From: Streptomyces lycii
Lineage (GTDB): Bacteria; Actinomycetota; Actinomycetes; Streptomycetales; Streptomycetaceae
DNA length: 57,924 nucleotides
Direction: 5' to 3'
Assembly: GCF_009735685.1 (NCBI RefSeq)
Contig: NZ_WHPN01000327.1
Location: 1-57,924 of the forward strand
Positions 42,314 to 49,889 of this stretch are shown piece after piece. The stretch's first letter is position 1; every line of letters starts with the position of its first letter. Below the pieces are notes generated by a model. It had not been told where the DNA came from. It searched no databases and saw only the letters and a list, made by a program, of their open reading frames with translations. The translations under genes and the position numbers were made by a program.

Positions 42314-42343
42314 TTGACACCCCGCCCGCGGGCCCCGTACACA
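42314..42343 (+). promoter_or_regulatory. Promoter of the GH5 mannanase-like gene
   Basis: TTGACA (42314-42319) and TACACA (42338-42343) with 18-bp spacing. The inverted operator at 42385-42421 lies just downstream of the expected start site, a position suited to repression. Confidence 0.55.
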
Positions 42344-42384
42344 CATGACTCACCCAACCGCACCCCTCCCGGGGCCGACGGGCA

Positions 42385-42421
42385 GACATCGTTGTCACCG
42401 ACGGGCGATGACAACGATGTC
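42385..42421. promoter_or_regulatory. Paired LacI-type operator before GH5
   Basis: Perfect 13-bp inverted arms (GACATCGTTGTCA and its complement) around an 11-bp centre. Each arm by itself is one mismatch away from the palindrome GACAACGTTGTC with the central CG typical of LacI-family sites, so this may be two operators rather than a hairpin. No LacI gene adjoins; the regulator is probably elsewhere. Confidence 0.7.
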
Positions 42422-42465
42422 AGGAGTACGGCGGCCCCGGGCCCCAACAAGGAGCCGAACCCCCC

Positions 42466-43494
42466 ATGAGAAAACGGCTTGCCGTCGTCACGACGGCTCT
42501 GCTGGGACTGCTGTCCCCCCTCGCGTTCACCGCCGGCGCCGAGACCCCGGGCACGGACGCGGACGCGCCCTCAGCCGCCACCGGGCTGCACGTCAGCGAC
42601 GGGCGGCTGGTCGAGGCCGACGGCTCGGACTTCGTGATGCGCGGCGTGAACCACGCGCACACCTGGTACCCGTCGGAGACGGGATCGATCGCCGACATCA
42701 AGTCGCTGGGCGCCAACACGGTCCGGGTCGTGCTCAGTTCGGGCGACCGCTGGACGAAGAACGACCCCGCCGACGTCCAGAAGGTCGTCGACGACTGCAA
42801 GGCGAACCGGGTCATCTGCGTCCTGGAGGTCCACGACACCACCGGCTACGGCGACCAGGAGGGCGCGAGCACCCTCGACAGCGCCGCCGACTACTGGCTG
42901 GAACTCAAGGACGTACTGGCCGGTGAGGAGGACTACATCGTCGTCAACATCGGCAACGAGCCGCTCGGCAACAACACCGCCTCGCAGTGGGCCGCCGACA
43001 CCACGGCGGCCATCGGCAAGCTGCGCGAGGGCGGCTTCGAGCACGCCCTGATGGTCGACGCCCCCAACTGGGGCCAGGACTGGTCGGGGACCATGCGCGA
43101 CAACGCGGCCGAGGTGTTCCGTTCGGACCCGGCCGGCAACACGGTCTTCTCGGTGCACATGTACGGCGTGTACGCCGAGGCCTCCACGATCACCGACTAT
43201 CTGAACAGCTTCGTCTCGGCCGGCCTGCCGCTGGTCGTGGGCGAGTTCGGGCACGACCACTCCGACGGCAACCCCGACGAGGACACCATCTTCGCCGAGA
43301 CGGAGCGGCTGGGACTGGGCTATCTCGGCTGGTCCTGGAGCGGCAACAGCGCGGACGTCGGCTACCTCGACATGGCGAACGGCTTCGACGCCTCCTCGCT
43401 GACCGAGTGGGGTGAGCGCATCTTCAACGGCCCCAACGGCATCAAGGAGACCGCCGAGGAAGCGGCCGTCTTCTCGGCCGGCTCCGCCGGCTGA
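42466..43494 (+). CDS. Secreted GH5 beta-mannanase-like enzyme (subfamily 8 type)
   Basis: A 342-aa secreted glycosidase. The signal peptide of about 25 residues ends AGA. It is a single catalytic domain without a binding module. The clan A fold is recognisable: MRGVNHAHTWYP, CVLEVHDTTGYGDQEGA, acid/base Glu165 in NIGNEPLG and nucleophile Glu260 in LVVGEFGHDHSDG. These motifs fit GH5_8 mannan endo-1,4-beta-mannosidases of Streptomyces better than cellulases. The ATG at 42466 follows AAGGAG. The C-terminal 20 residues after FNGPNGIKETA are low-complexity. It is preceded by a LacI-type operator pair and followed by an 18-bp terminator. Confidence 0.87.
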   Translation: MRKRLAVVTTALLGLLSPLAFTAGAETPGTDADAPSAATGLHVSDGRLVEADGSDFVMRGVNHAHTWYPSETGSIADIKSLGANTVRVVLSSGDRWTKNDPADVQKVVDDCKANRVICVLEVHDTTGYGDQEGASTLDSAADYWLELKDVLAGEEDYIVVNIGNEPLGNNTASQWAADTTAAIGKLREGGFEHALMVDAPNWGQDWSGTMRDNAAEVFRSDPAGNTVFSVHMYGVYAEASTITDYLNSFVSAGLPLVVGEFGHDHSDGNPDEDTIFAETERLGLGYLGWSWSGNSADVGYLDMANGFDASSLTEWGERIFNGPNGIKETAEEAAVFSAGSAG

Positions 43495-43680
43495 CGCTGT
43501 TCCACCGGCTGACGCCGTGACGCCGTGACGCCGTTGCGTAACCCCGTAACCGCGTAATCCCGTAACCCCGCAACGGCGCAACGGCGCCCCACAGTCCCAC
43601 CGCACCACAGCTCACCGAGCACGACCCGCACCACCGTGCACGACCGCACCACAGCTCCGCCCGCACCACAGCTCCACCCG
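43495..43680. repeat. Short tandem repeats after the mannanase gene
   Basis: Runs of TGACGCCG (about 43504-43530), GTAACCCC-type units (about 43537-43570) and ACCACAGCTC units (about 43600-43678). With the terminator and the repeated GCGTTCCCACTGCC near 43725-43755, they fill the 423-bp gap; no gene is seen. Confidence 0.65.
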
Positions 43681-43724
43681 GGCAGCGCCCGGCTCCGGAC
43701 ACCACCCCGGAGCCGGGCGCTGCC
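43681..43724. terminator. Perfect 18-bp hairpin after mannanase gene
   Basis: Arms 43681-43698 and 43707-43724 are exact inverted copies with an 8-nt loop. It is 187 bp beyond the GH5 stop and ends 193 bp before the next gene on the same strand. Confidence 0.8.
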
Positions 43725-43917
43725 GCGTTCCCACTGCCGCGTTCCCACTGCCGGGCCCGACGTGCCGGAGCCGCCGCGCCGGGCCGCCGTACCGGAAGGC
43801 CGCGCCCCCGGAAGAGCGGCTCCCGTGCCGGAGGACCGCCCGGCCGAAGGTTCCCTACCCGGCGGTAGCCCGGATCTGGAACGCTGTCGGCACGTCCTTC
43901 TCGCGAAAGGTTGTTGT

Positions 43918-44745
43918 ATGCGCATCGACGTCGACGGCACCGGCCTCGAAGTCCTCGACACCGGCTCCGGACCGGCCGTCCTGCTGATCCACGGCTTTCC
44001 CGACACCCACCGGCTCTGGCGGCACCAGACCAAGGCCCTCACCGACGCCGGGTACCGGGTCATCGCCCCGGACCTGCGCGGCTTCGGAGCGTCCGACAAG
44101 CCGGCCGAGGTCGGGGCGTACGGCGCCGCCCGGCACGTCGGCGACATGCTGGGCGTACTCGACCGGCTCGGCGTCGAGCGGGCGCATGTGGTCGGCCACG
44201 ACTGGGGAGCCCTCATCGCCTGGTCCCTGGCCATGGCGGCGCCCGGCCGGGTGGCCGGACTGACGGCGCTGTCGGTCGGCCACCCGGCGTCCATGGCCGA
44301 CGCCGGCTTCGAACAGCGCCAGAAGTCCTGGTACATGCTGCTGTTCCAGTTCCGCGGCATCGCCGAGGGGTGGCTGTCCCGGGACGACTTCCGCAACCTC
44401 CGGGACTGGGCGCGGCACCCCGAAGCCGAAGAGGTCGCCGGGCGGCTGCGCGACCCCGGGGCGCTGACGGCGTCCCTGGGCATCTACCGCGCGGCGGCGA
44501 CCCCGGAGATCCTCTTCGGCCCGCCGCGGGAGTTCCCGCCGGTCACGATGCCGGTGATGGGGGTGTGGAGCAGCGGTGACCTCTTCCTGACGGAGAAGGC
44601 GATGCGGGACTCCGGCAAGCACGTCAAGGGCCCCTGGCGGTACGAGCGGGTCGAGGACGCCGGGCACTGGATGCAGCTGGAGGCCCCGGAGCGGGTGTCT
44701 CAGCTGCTGCTGGACTTCCTGGGGGAGGTACGGGCGGAGGCCTGA
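43918..44745 (+). CDS. Alpha/beta hydrolase (epoxide hydrolase-like)
   Basis: A 275-aa alpha/beta hydrolase. The oxyanion motif is HGFPDTHRLW, the nucleophile Asp is in VVGHDWGA, and the catalytic His in DAGHWMQLEAP. An Asp nucleophile plus HGxP points to an epoxide hydrolase or dehalogenase rather than a serine esterase. The ATG at 43918 follows GAAAGG. The last 46 bp overlap the 3' end of the convergent GH16 gene. There is no signal peptide. The substrate is unknown. Confidence 0.87.
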   Translation: MRIDVDGTGLEVLDTGSGPAVLLIHGFPDTHRLWRHQTKALTDAGYRVIAPDLRGFGASDKPAEVGAYGAARHVGDMLGVLDRLGVERAHVVGHDWGALIAWSLAMAAPGRVAGLTALSVGHPASMADAGFEQRQKSWYMLLFQFRGIAEGWLSRDDFRNLRDWARHPEAEEVAGRLRDPGALTASLGIYRAAATPEILFGPPREFPPVTMPVMGVWSSGDLFLTEKAMRDSGKHVKGPWRYERVEDAGHWMQLEAPERVSQLLLDFLGEVRAEA

Positions 44746-45728
44746 TCCCCGTCGGCGGCGGTCCCGGCCCCCGGCTCCGCCGCCGGCACGGTGTCCTCGA
44801 AGGAGGTGCCCGCGGCGCGCCGGTCCGTGACGCGTTGCGCGACCTCGCCGGGCGTCAGCACCTCGTCCTTGACGTGCAGGACGTAGTCGACCTGCTGGGT
44901 GTAGGACCGCGGCTCGGTGGCGGTCTGCCCCTCCAGGTCGATCAGCCACTGGTTGAAGCTGATGGTCATGGGCTTCTCGGGCAGGTATTCCGGGCCGTGC
45001 TCGGCGAACTTCTCCCCGTCGATCCAGTAGGTGATGGCGCTGTCGTCGATGGTGAGGACCAGGTCGTGCCAGCCCGCGAAGGAGGCGGACTTGCGGGTGG
45101 CCTCGCTGACGGTCTCCCAGGGGTCGGGCCGGTAGGTCTCGTACGAGGTGGTGAAGAGGGTGCTCTCCGTCTCGCCCCAGCCGCCGTTCGGCAGATACTC
45201 GAAGTCGTACTCCGCGTAGTCCGGGTCCATCGGGGCCTTGAGTTCGTTGATCGTGTAGAAGGTCTGGACGAGCCGGTCGCCGTCGGGGCCGGACCCGGGC
45301 TCGTCGGCGAAGTGGACCCGGGCCGCGTAGGTGCCGTTGCGGAACTTCATGTCCCGGGTGGAGATCTCGGCCTGTTCGGTGGTCCGGGCCGTGCCCGCGG
45401 TGGAGGTCTCCAGCCGCATCAGGGAGTTGCCGTCCTCCTCGGCGAAGGTGACGTTCTCCGCCGCCCAGGCGGCGCCCGGAACGCCCGGGCCGCCGGCGTA
45501 GTCGCGGACCGACCAGCCGTTGGCGGTGAGTGCCGGGTCGTCGTGCCCGGTGTAGTCGAAGTCGTCGAACAGCACTTCGTCCGCGGCGGGGCGGGCGTCA
45601 CCGCCGGTTTCCGGAGCGCTCTGACCGGCGTCGGCGGTGACGGCGAGCGCGGAAAGGGTGAGGGCCGCTGCCGCGGCGGTGGCCAGGGCGGTGCGCCGCC
45701 TGGTGAGGATTCGCTTGTTTCGGTGCAC
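44700..45728 (-). CDS. Secreted GH16 family glycosidase
   Basis: A 342-aa secreted beta-glycanase-type enzyme. A long signal peptide (RRRTALATAAAAALTLSALAV) is followed by a jelly-roll domain. The family catalytic motif ExDxE is visible as AEYDFEYLPNGG, with AEISTRDMKFRNGTYAARV before it and a Trp-rich strand after it. GH16 members cleave beta-1,3 or mixed glucans, agar, xyloglucan and others; this one is of the widespread Streptomyces type without a known substrate. A C-terminal tail after VLTPGEVAQRV is low complexity. The GTG at 45728 follows AGGAGAG; longer in-frame starts would not make a signal peptide. It overlaps the alpha/beta hydrolase gene tail to tail. Confidence 0.85.
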   Translation of the reverse strand: MHRNKRILTRRRTALATAAAAALTLSALAVTADAGQSAPETGGDARPAADEVLFDDFDYTGHDDPALTANGWSVRDYAGGPGVPGAAWAAENVTFAEEDGNSLMRLETSTAGTARTTEQAEISTRDMKFRNGTYAARVHFADEPGSGPDGDRLVQTFYTINELKAPMDPDYAEYDFEYLPNGGWGETESTLFTTSYETYRPDPWETVSEATRKSASFAGWHDLVLTIDDSAITYWIDGEKFAEHGPEYLPEKPMTISFNQWLIDLEGQTATEPRSYTQQVDYVLHVKDEVLTPGEVAQRVTDRRAAGTSFEDTVPAAEPGAGTAADGDQASARTSPRKSSSS

Positions 45729-45837
45729 GAGCGTCTCTCCTGGGTGGGGTCCCCCGCGAACCGCCGGGGACCTGGTGGGGGGTTGGACGGGTCGCGGCGG
45801 TTCAAATTGGCATGGACCATTGCCGGCGTCAAGCCGC

Positions 45838-45854
45838 GTTGCGTGCCGTGCAAC
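45838..45854. promoter_or_regulatory. Inverted repeat in the GH16/lactonase divergent region
   Basis: GTTGC-N7-GCAAC, half-sites similar to those of the tandem operator before the PhyH gene. A second near-palindrome around ATGGACCAT lies at about 45808-45828. It is a possible LacI-type operator; the evidence is weak. Confidence 0.35.
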
Positions 45855-45948
45855 CACAACTGGCGGGTCTTGCGGGAGAGTTGGGACGTGGGACAGGCTG
45901 TCGGGGCTCTGCCTCCGCATCCCCCACGACCCGCGAGGTGCCCGCGCC

Positions 45949-47136
45949 ATGACCAGCGCCAGGACCAGCCCCGGACGCCGCCGTTTCCTCACCACCGTCG
46001 CGGCGGGCGCCGCGGCCGGTGCCCTCTGGGCCTCCGGCTCCGCCCAGGCCCGCCCGGAGGACTCCGCCCGTCAGGCGGGCGGCCGCGGGGCGAAGGCCGC
46101 CCCGCGCCCCCTGTATCTCGGCACCTACACCTCGGAGGCGGGCGGCGGCACGGGCATCGGCCTCGGTTCCTACGACCCCGCCGACGGCTCGGTGACGCTC
46201 TCCGGGACCCTCACCGGGGTGGACAACCCGTCGTTCCTCGCCGTCTCGCCGTCCGGCGGCCATCTGTACGCGGTCAACGAGCAGGCCGACGGCGGCGTGA
46301 CCGCCGTCGCCGTGGCCGAGGACGGCTCGCTGACGGTGCTGGGGACGCGGAGCACCGGCGGGCAGGCCCCGTGCCATCTGTCGGTGCACCCCGGCGGGCG
46401 GCATCTGCTCAGCGCCAACTACAACTCGGGCTCGGTGGCCGTACACCCGATCGACGAGAACGGCGCGCTCGGCGAGCGCACGGATCTGGTGGAGCACACC
46501 AGCCCGCCGCCCGGCCCGGGGCAGCAGGGCGCGCACGCCCACCAGATCCTGACGACGCCCGACGGCGGCCATGTGCTGGCCGTGGACCTGGGAACCGACA
46601 GCGTGTACACCTACCGGCTCGACACCGGCGCCGGGACCCTGGAAGAGGTCTCCGTCGCCTCGCTCCCGGCGGGCGCCGGCCCGCGGGCGCTGGCCTTCCA
46701 CCCCTCGGGCGCGTACGCGTATCTCGCCAACGAGCTGAACAACACGATCGCCGTCTGCGCCTACGCACCGGAAACCGGCGAGGTCACGCCCGGCACCCCG
46801 CAGCCGACCGGCACCGCGGAGGGCGTCGCCAGCTATCCGGCGCAGCCGCTGGTGACGCCCGACGGCGCCCACGTGTATCTGTCCAACCGCGGGGACAACA
46901 GCATCTCGCGCTTCGCGGCCGGGGAGGGCGGCGCGACGCTGACGCTCCTCGACACGGTCCCGGTGGGCGGCGACTGGCCGCGGCACATCGCCCTCTCCCC
47001 CGACGGCGGACTGCTGTTCGCCTCGAACCAGCGGTCGGACAACCTCACCGTCTTCACGGTGGATCCCGGCTCGGGCGCGCTCACCGAGGCGGGCAGCAGC
47101 GCGGCACCGGTCCCGGTGTGCGCCCTGCCGCTCTGA
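45949..47136 (+). CDS. Secreted lactonase-type seven-bladed beta-propeller (6-phosphogluconolactonase family)
   Basis: A 395-aa protein with a Tat-type signal (PGRRRFLTTVAAGAAAGALW) and a beta-propeller of the lactonase/YkgB family: LYLGTYTSEAGGGTGIGL, NPSFLAVSPSGGHLYAVNE, PCHLSVHPGGRHLLSANYNSGS, GPRALAFHPSGAYAYLANE, WPRHIALSPDGGLLFASNQ. Cytosolic relatives hydrolyse 6-phosphogluconolactone. An exported form may act on other lactones, for example aldonolactones released from C1-oxidised sugars by LPMO action (inference). The ATG at 45949 follows GAGGTG. It is divergent from the GH16 gene. Confidence 0.87.
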   Translation: MTSARTSPGRRRFLTTVAAGAAAGALWASGSAQARPEDSARQAGGRGAKAAPRPLYLGTYTSEAGGGTGIGLGSYDPADGSVTLSGTLTGVDNPSFLAVSPSGGHLYAVNEQADGGVTAVAVAEDGSLTVLGTRSTGGQAPCHLSVHPGGRHLLSANYNSGSVAVHPIDENGALGERTDLVEHTSPPPGPGQQGAHAHQILTTPDGGHVLAVDLGTDSVYTYRLDTGAGTLEEVSVASLPAGAGPRALAFHPSGAYAYLANELNNTIAVCAYAPETGEVTPGTPQPTGTAEGVASYPAQPLVTPDGAHVYLSNRGDNSISRFAAGEGGATLTLLDTVPVGGDWPRHIALSPDGGLLFASNQRSDNLTVFTVDPGSGALTEAGSSAAPVPVCALPL

Positions 47137-47148
47137 CCGGCCGCCGGG

Positions 47149-47182
47149 GCGGACCGGGCGGGACGGCGGACCGGGCGGGACG
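47149..47182. repeat. 17-bp tandem repeat, two copies
   Basis: GCGGACCGGGCGGGACG occurs twice head to tail, 13 bp after the lactonase stop. The remaining 150 bp to the next gene are purine-rich without a gene. Confidence 0.75.
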
Positions 47183-47333
47183 GCGGGCGACAGGACACAG
47201 CGGAACGACGGGACGCAGCGGAGGACGGCACAGCGCGGAGAACGACGGAGGGCGGCGGGCGACGGTGGAGGCGGCCCGGCGGCCGGCGGCGGACGCGGCC
47301 CGCGCGCCGCCGGTGTCCGCGGACGCCCCCGGC

Positions 47334-47765
47334 TCAGCGCGGCCCGCCGCCCGGTCTCGGCTCGCGCGGCTCCCGGCGCTCGCGCCACCGCCGTACGACG
47401 TCCTCGGCGTCGTACGGCGTCAGGTTGTGCGGGGGCCCGGAGGGCGGCACCCGGATCGCCTCGTGGATCTTCTCGTTGATCTCCGCCACGATCCGGCGCA
47501 CCTCGCCCTCGGCGGAGGCGGCCGAGGCCGCCTCGAGCGCGTCCTCCGCCTCCTTGCGCAGCGCCAGCGACGGCGGCAGCACGGAGACGCCCTCGCGCTC
47601 CAGCTTCTGCTTGATCCACCAGTTCTCGTCGTACGGGCCGTCCAGCCCGCCGAGCGGCTTGCCGGCGCCCGGCAGATTCTCGAAGGCACCGCGCTCGGCG
47701 GCCTCCCGAATCTGCTTGTCGACAAAGGACTCGAAGCTGATGCCCGCCGGTTTCCGCTCCGTCAT
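47334..47765 (-). CDS. DUF1992 (DnaJ-C28-like) protein
   Basis: A 143-aa small protein of the DUF1992 family. It shows the signature FVDKQIREAAERGAFENLPGAGKPL and DENWWIKQKLEREGVSVLPPSLALRKE, followed by an acidic/Ala helix and INEKIHEAIRVPPSGPP. The human homologue is the DnaJ-C28 conserved region. The bacterial function is unknown and it lacks a J domain. The ATG at 47765 starts the conserved part. The neighbours offer no functional hint. Confidence 0.88.
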   Translation of the reverse strand: MTERKPAGISFESFVDKQIREAAERGAFENLPGAGKPLGGLDGPYDENWWIKQKLEREGVSVLPPSLALRKEAEDALEAASAASAEGEVRRIVAEINEKIHEAIRVPPSGPPHNLTPYDAEDVVRRWRERREPREPRPGGGPR

Positions 47766-47872
47766 GGTCCGCGACCCCCTGGGATACGTGCCTTCTCGAC
47801 CCGGCCTCCATGGTACGGAACGCGCTTCGCCGCCTCCCGTACGCGCGCGGGGAGGCCGCTCCCCCGGCGGGT

Positions 47873-48922
47873 TCAGCGCGCTTCGGCGGCGGCGCCCGCG
47901 GGGGGCCCCGGCCGGGGGTGCGTACTCGCCCGGATCTCCAGCCGGTGGGGTACGGCGATGTCGAGCGGCGGCACGCCCGCGCCGGGGCTGTAGATCCGGT
48001 CCGCCAGGCACTGCAGGGCCCGCTCGGCGATCTGCCGCTTGTCGGGAACGACGGTCGTGAGGGCCGGGTTGGCGTAGCGGGCGTCCTCGATGCCGTCGAA
48101 GCCCACGACCGCCACGTCCTCGGGGACCCGCAGGCCGTGGTTCAGGACCGTGTGCAGGGCGCCGAGGGCGAGTTCGTCGCTGAACGCGAAGACGGCGTCG
48201 GCCCGCACCCCGCTGTCGAGGAGTGCGGTCATGGCCCGGGCTCCGTCCTCGCGGTGCAGGGCGGTGACCGTCCGCTCCAGTTCGGGCTCGGGCGTGAGCC
48301 CGGCCCTGCGCAGCGCGCTGCGGTAGCCCTCCAGCCGCCGCAGGGCCGTGCCGTTGCGCAGATGGGGCTGGAGCCCGATGGCGGCGACGCGGCGGCGCCC
48401 CGCGTCCAGCAGGTGGGTGGTGGCCTCGTCGGCCGCGAGGACGTTGTCCACCGCCACCCGGTCGGCGTGGCCGTTGGGGTCGCGTTCCCCGAGCAGCACC
48501 ACGGGTATGTCGCGGGCGCGGGTCGCGAGTTCCTCCGGGCTCAGCGACCAGGGGCTGATGATCAGGCCGTCGACCATGCGGCCGCCGGCGCCTTCCAGCA
48601 GCCTCCGCTCGGCGTCCGGGTCGCCGAAGGTCTGGTCGATGACGACGGTCCACGCCCGCTGCTGGGCGGCCTCCACGATCAGGCCGGCCAGTTCGCCGAA
48701 GTACGGCGAGTGCAGTTCGGGGATGGCCAGGCCGATCAGCCCGGTGCGCCCGGCGCGCAGATTGCGCGCCGCGATGTTGGGGCGGTAGCCCAGCTCGTCC
48801 AGGGCCGCCTGGACCCTGGCCCGGGTGGATTCGGCGACGGCACCGGAGCCGCTGACGACGTTGGACACGGTTCTGATCGACACGCCGGCGCGGGCGGCGA
48901 CGTCCTTGAGGCGACTGCTCAC
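47873..48922 (-). CDS. LacI-family repressor, divergent from PhyH/sugar porter
   Basis: A 349-aa LacI/GalR regulator. The DNA-binding helix-turn-helix is SRLKDVAARAGVSIRTVSNVVSG with the hinge ARNLRAGRTGLIGLAIPE. The sugar-binding fold ends VAVVGFDGIEDARYANPALTTVVPD. The GTG at 48922 has GAAGGA upstream; more distant in-frame starts run through the intergenic operator. The tandem sites at 48978-49001 fit its own recognition helix class. It likely controls itself and the divergent dioxygenase and sugar-transporter genes in response to a sugar. Confidence 0.9.
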   Translation of the reverse strand: MSSRLKDVAARAGVSIRTVSNVVSGSGAVAESTRARVQAALDELGYRPNIAARNLRAGRTGLIGLAIPELHSPYFGELAGLIVEAAQQRAWTVVIDQTFGDPDAERRLLEGAGGRMVDGLIISPWSLSPEELATRARDIPVVLLGERDPNGHADRVAVDNVLAADEATTHLLDAGRRRVAAIGLQPHLRNGTALRRLEGYRSALRRAGLTPEPELERTVTALHREDGARAMTALLDSGVRADAVFAFSDELALGALHTVLNHGLRVPEDVAVVGFDGIEDARYANPALTTVVPDKRQIAERALQCLADRIYSPGAGVPPLDIAVPHRLEIRASTHPRPGPPAGAAAEAR

Positions 48923-48977
48923 GCGGCCATCCTTCCATGCCTCCCACCAGGTACGGCAAAGATCCGCCACGAGGTAT

Positions 48978-49001
48978 TGCCACGTTGCATGCGACGTTGC
49001 A
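48978..49001. promoter_or_regulatory. Tandem LacI operators before PhyH
   Basis: Two abutting 12-bp sites, TGCCACGTTGCA and TGCGACGTTGCA, each one base from the perfect palindrome TGCAACGTTGCA with central CG. They lie between the divergent LacI and PhyH genes, 36 bp before the PhyH ATG. Confidence 0.75.
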
Positions 49002-49037
49002 ACATGAGGGCGTACCTCGCAGCGCAAGGAGGCGCAC

Positions 49038-49889
49038 ATGAGCACGCACCTGTACCCCGGGACAAGCGTCCACGAGTTGGACGTCGATGTGTCACCGGAC
49101 GTCGAGGCCCTCTACACGGACGGCGTCACGGCCCGCAAGGGCGCCTTCTCCACCCGGTGGGCCGACGAACTCCGGGAGGACATCGAGGCGGCCTTCGAGG
49201 AAGCCCTGTCCCGGCCGGGCGGTGCGGTCGGCCGCGGGCCGAACCGCTACTACGTCGAAATCCACCCCGAGCAGATCAGGGGCTTCGTGGAGCTGGTCGA
49301 CCACCCGTGGGTGCGCTCCGTGTGCACCGCCGTCCTCGGGCCCGACTACCGCATCGTCGAGCTGGGCTTCGACGTACCGCTGGAAGGCGCCGTCAACCAG
49401 CCCTGGCACCGGGACTTCCCCATGCCCGAGGAGACCCGCCGCGAACGGCGCCTGACCTCGCTCGCCTTCAACGTCACGGCCGTGGACACCGCCGAGGACA
49501 TGGGGCCCTTCGAGATCGCGCCGGGCACCCAGTGGGACGACAGCCCCGAGTTCGGGCACGGCATGTTCCCGCCCCGGGCGCACTACGGCCGCTACCAGGA
49601 GCGGGCCGTGCGCAAGTACCCCCGGCGCGGCGACATCTCCGCCAGGACCGCCCTGACCATCCACCGCGGTACGACCAATCTGTCCGACAGGACCCGCCCC
49701 GTCCTCGTACTGGGCGTGGACGGCCCGGAGGCGGACAACGGCGACCGGCACGACACCGCGGTGACGCGCCGCTACTGGGACACCCTGCCCGAGCGGGTGC
49801 GCCGGCATCTGGACTGCCCCGTGGTCGAGGAACTCACTCCGGTGACGCAGAAGCACACCATCGAGGGTCTGGTCATGGGTGATGCCTGA
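49038..49889 (+). CDS. PhyH-family Fe(II)/2-oxoglutarate dioxygenase
   Basis: A 283-aa phytanoyl-CoA-dioxygenase-type enzyme. The iron ligands are His124 and Asp126 (QPWHRDFPMPEE) and the distal His209 (ALTIHRGTTN), followed by an Arg that would bind 2-oxoglutarate. Members hydroxylate or otherwise oxidise small molecules. The ATG at 49038 follows AAGGAGG. Its stop overlaps the start of the sugar-porter gene, and a LacI regulator is divergent, so the substrate is probably a sugar-like or polyol compound brought in by that transporter (inference). Secondary-metabolite tailoring is the alternative. Confidence 0.86.
   Translation: MSTHLYPGTSVHELDVDVSPDVEALYTDGVTARKGAFSTRWADELREDIEAAFEEALSRPGGAVGRGPNRYYVEIHPEQIRGFVELVDHPWVRSVCTAVLGPDYRIVELGFDVPLEGAVNQPWHRDFPMPEETRRERRLTSLAFNVTAVDTAEDMGPFEIAPGTQWDDSPEFGHGMFPPRAHYGRYQERAVRKYPRRGDISARTALTIHRGTTNLSDRTRPVLVLGVDGPEADNGDRHDTAVTRRYWDTLPERVRRHLDCPVVEELTPVTQKHTIEGLVMGDA

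Noticed and set aside
45613..45626. Second CebR-like GAGCGCTC site in the GH16 gene
   Set aside because: Several mismatches, within the coding region near the signal peptide; GAGCGCTC alone is frequent in high-GC DNA.
47334..49073. DUF1992 protein fused to an upstream Arg/Pro-rich frame
   Set aside because: The upstream part is the shadow of the LacI gene; the conserved protein starts at the ATG at 47765.
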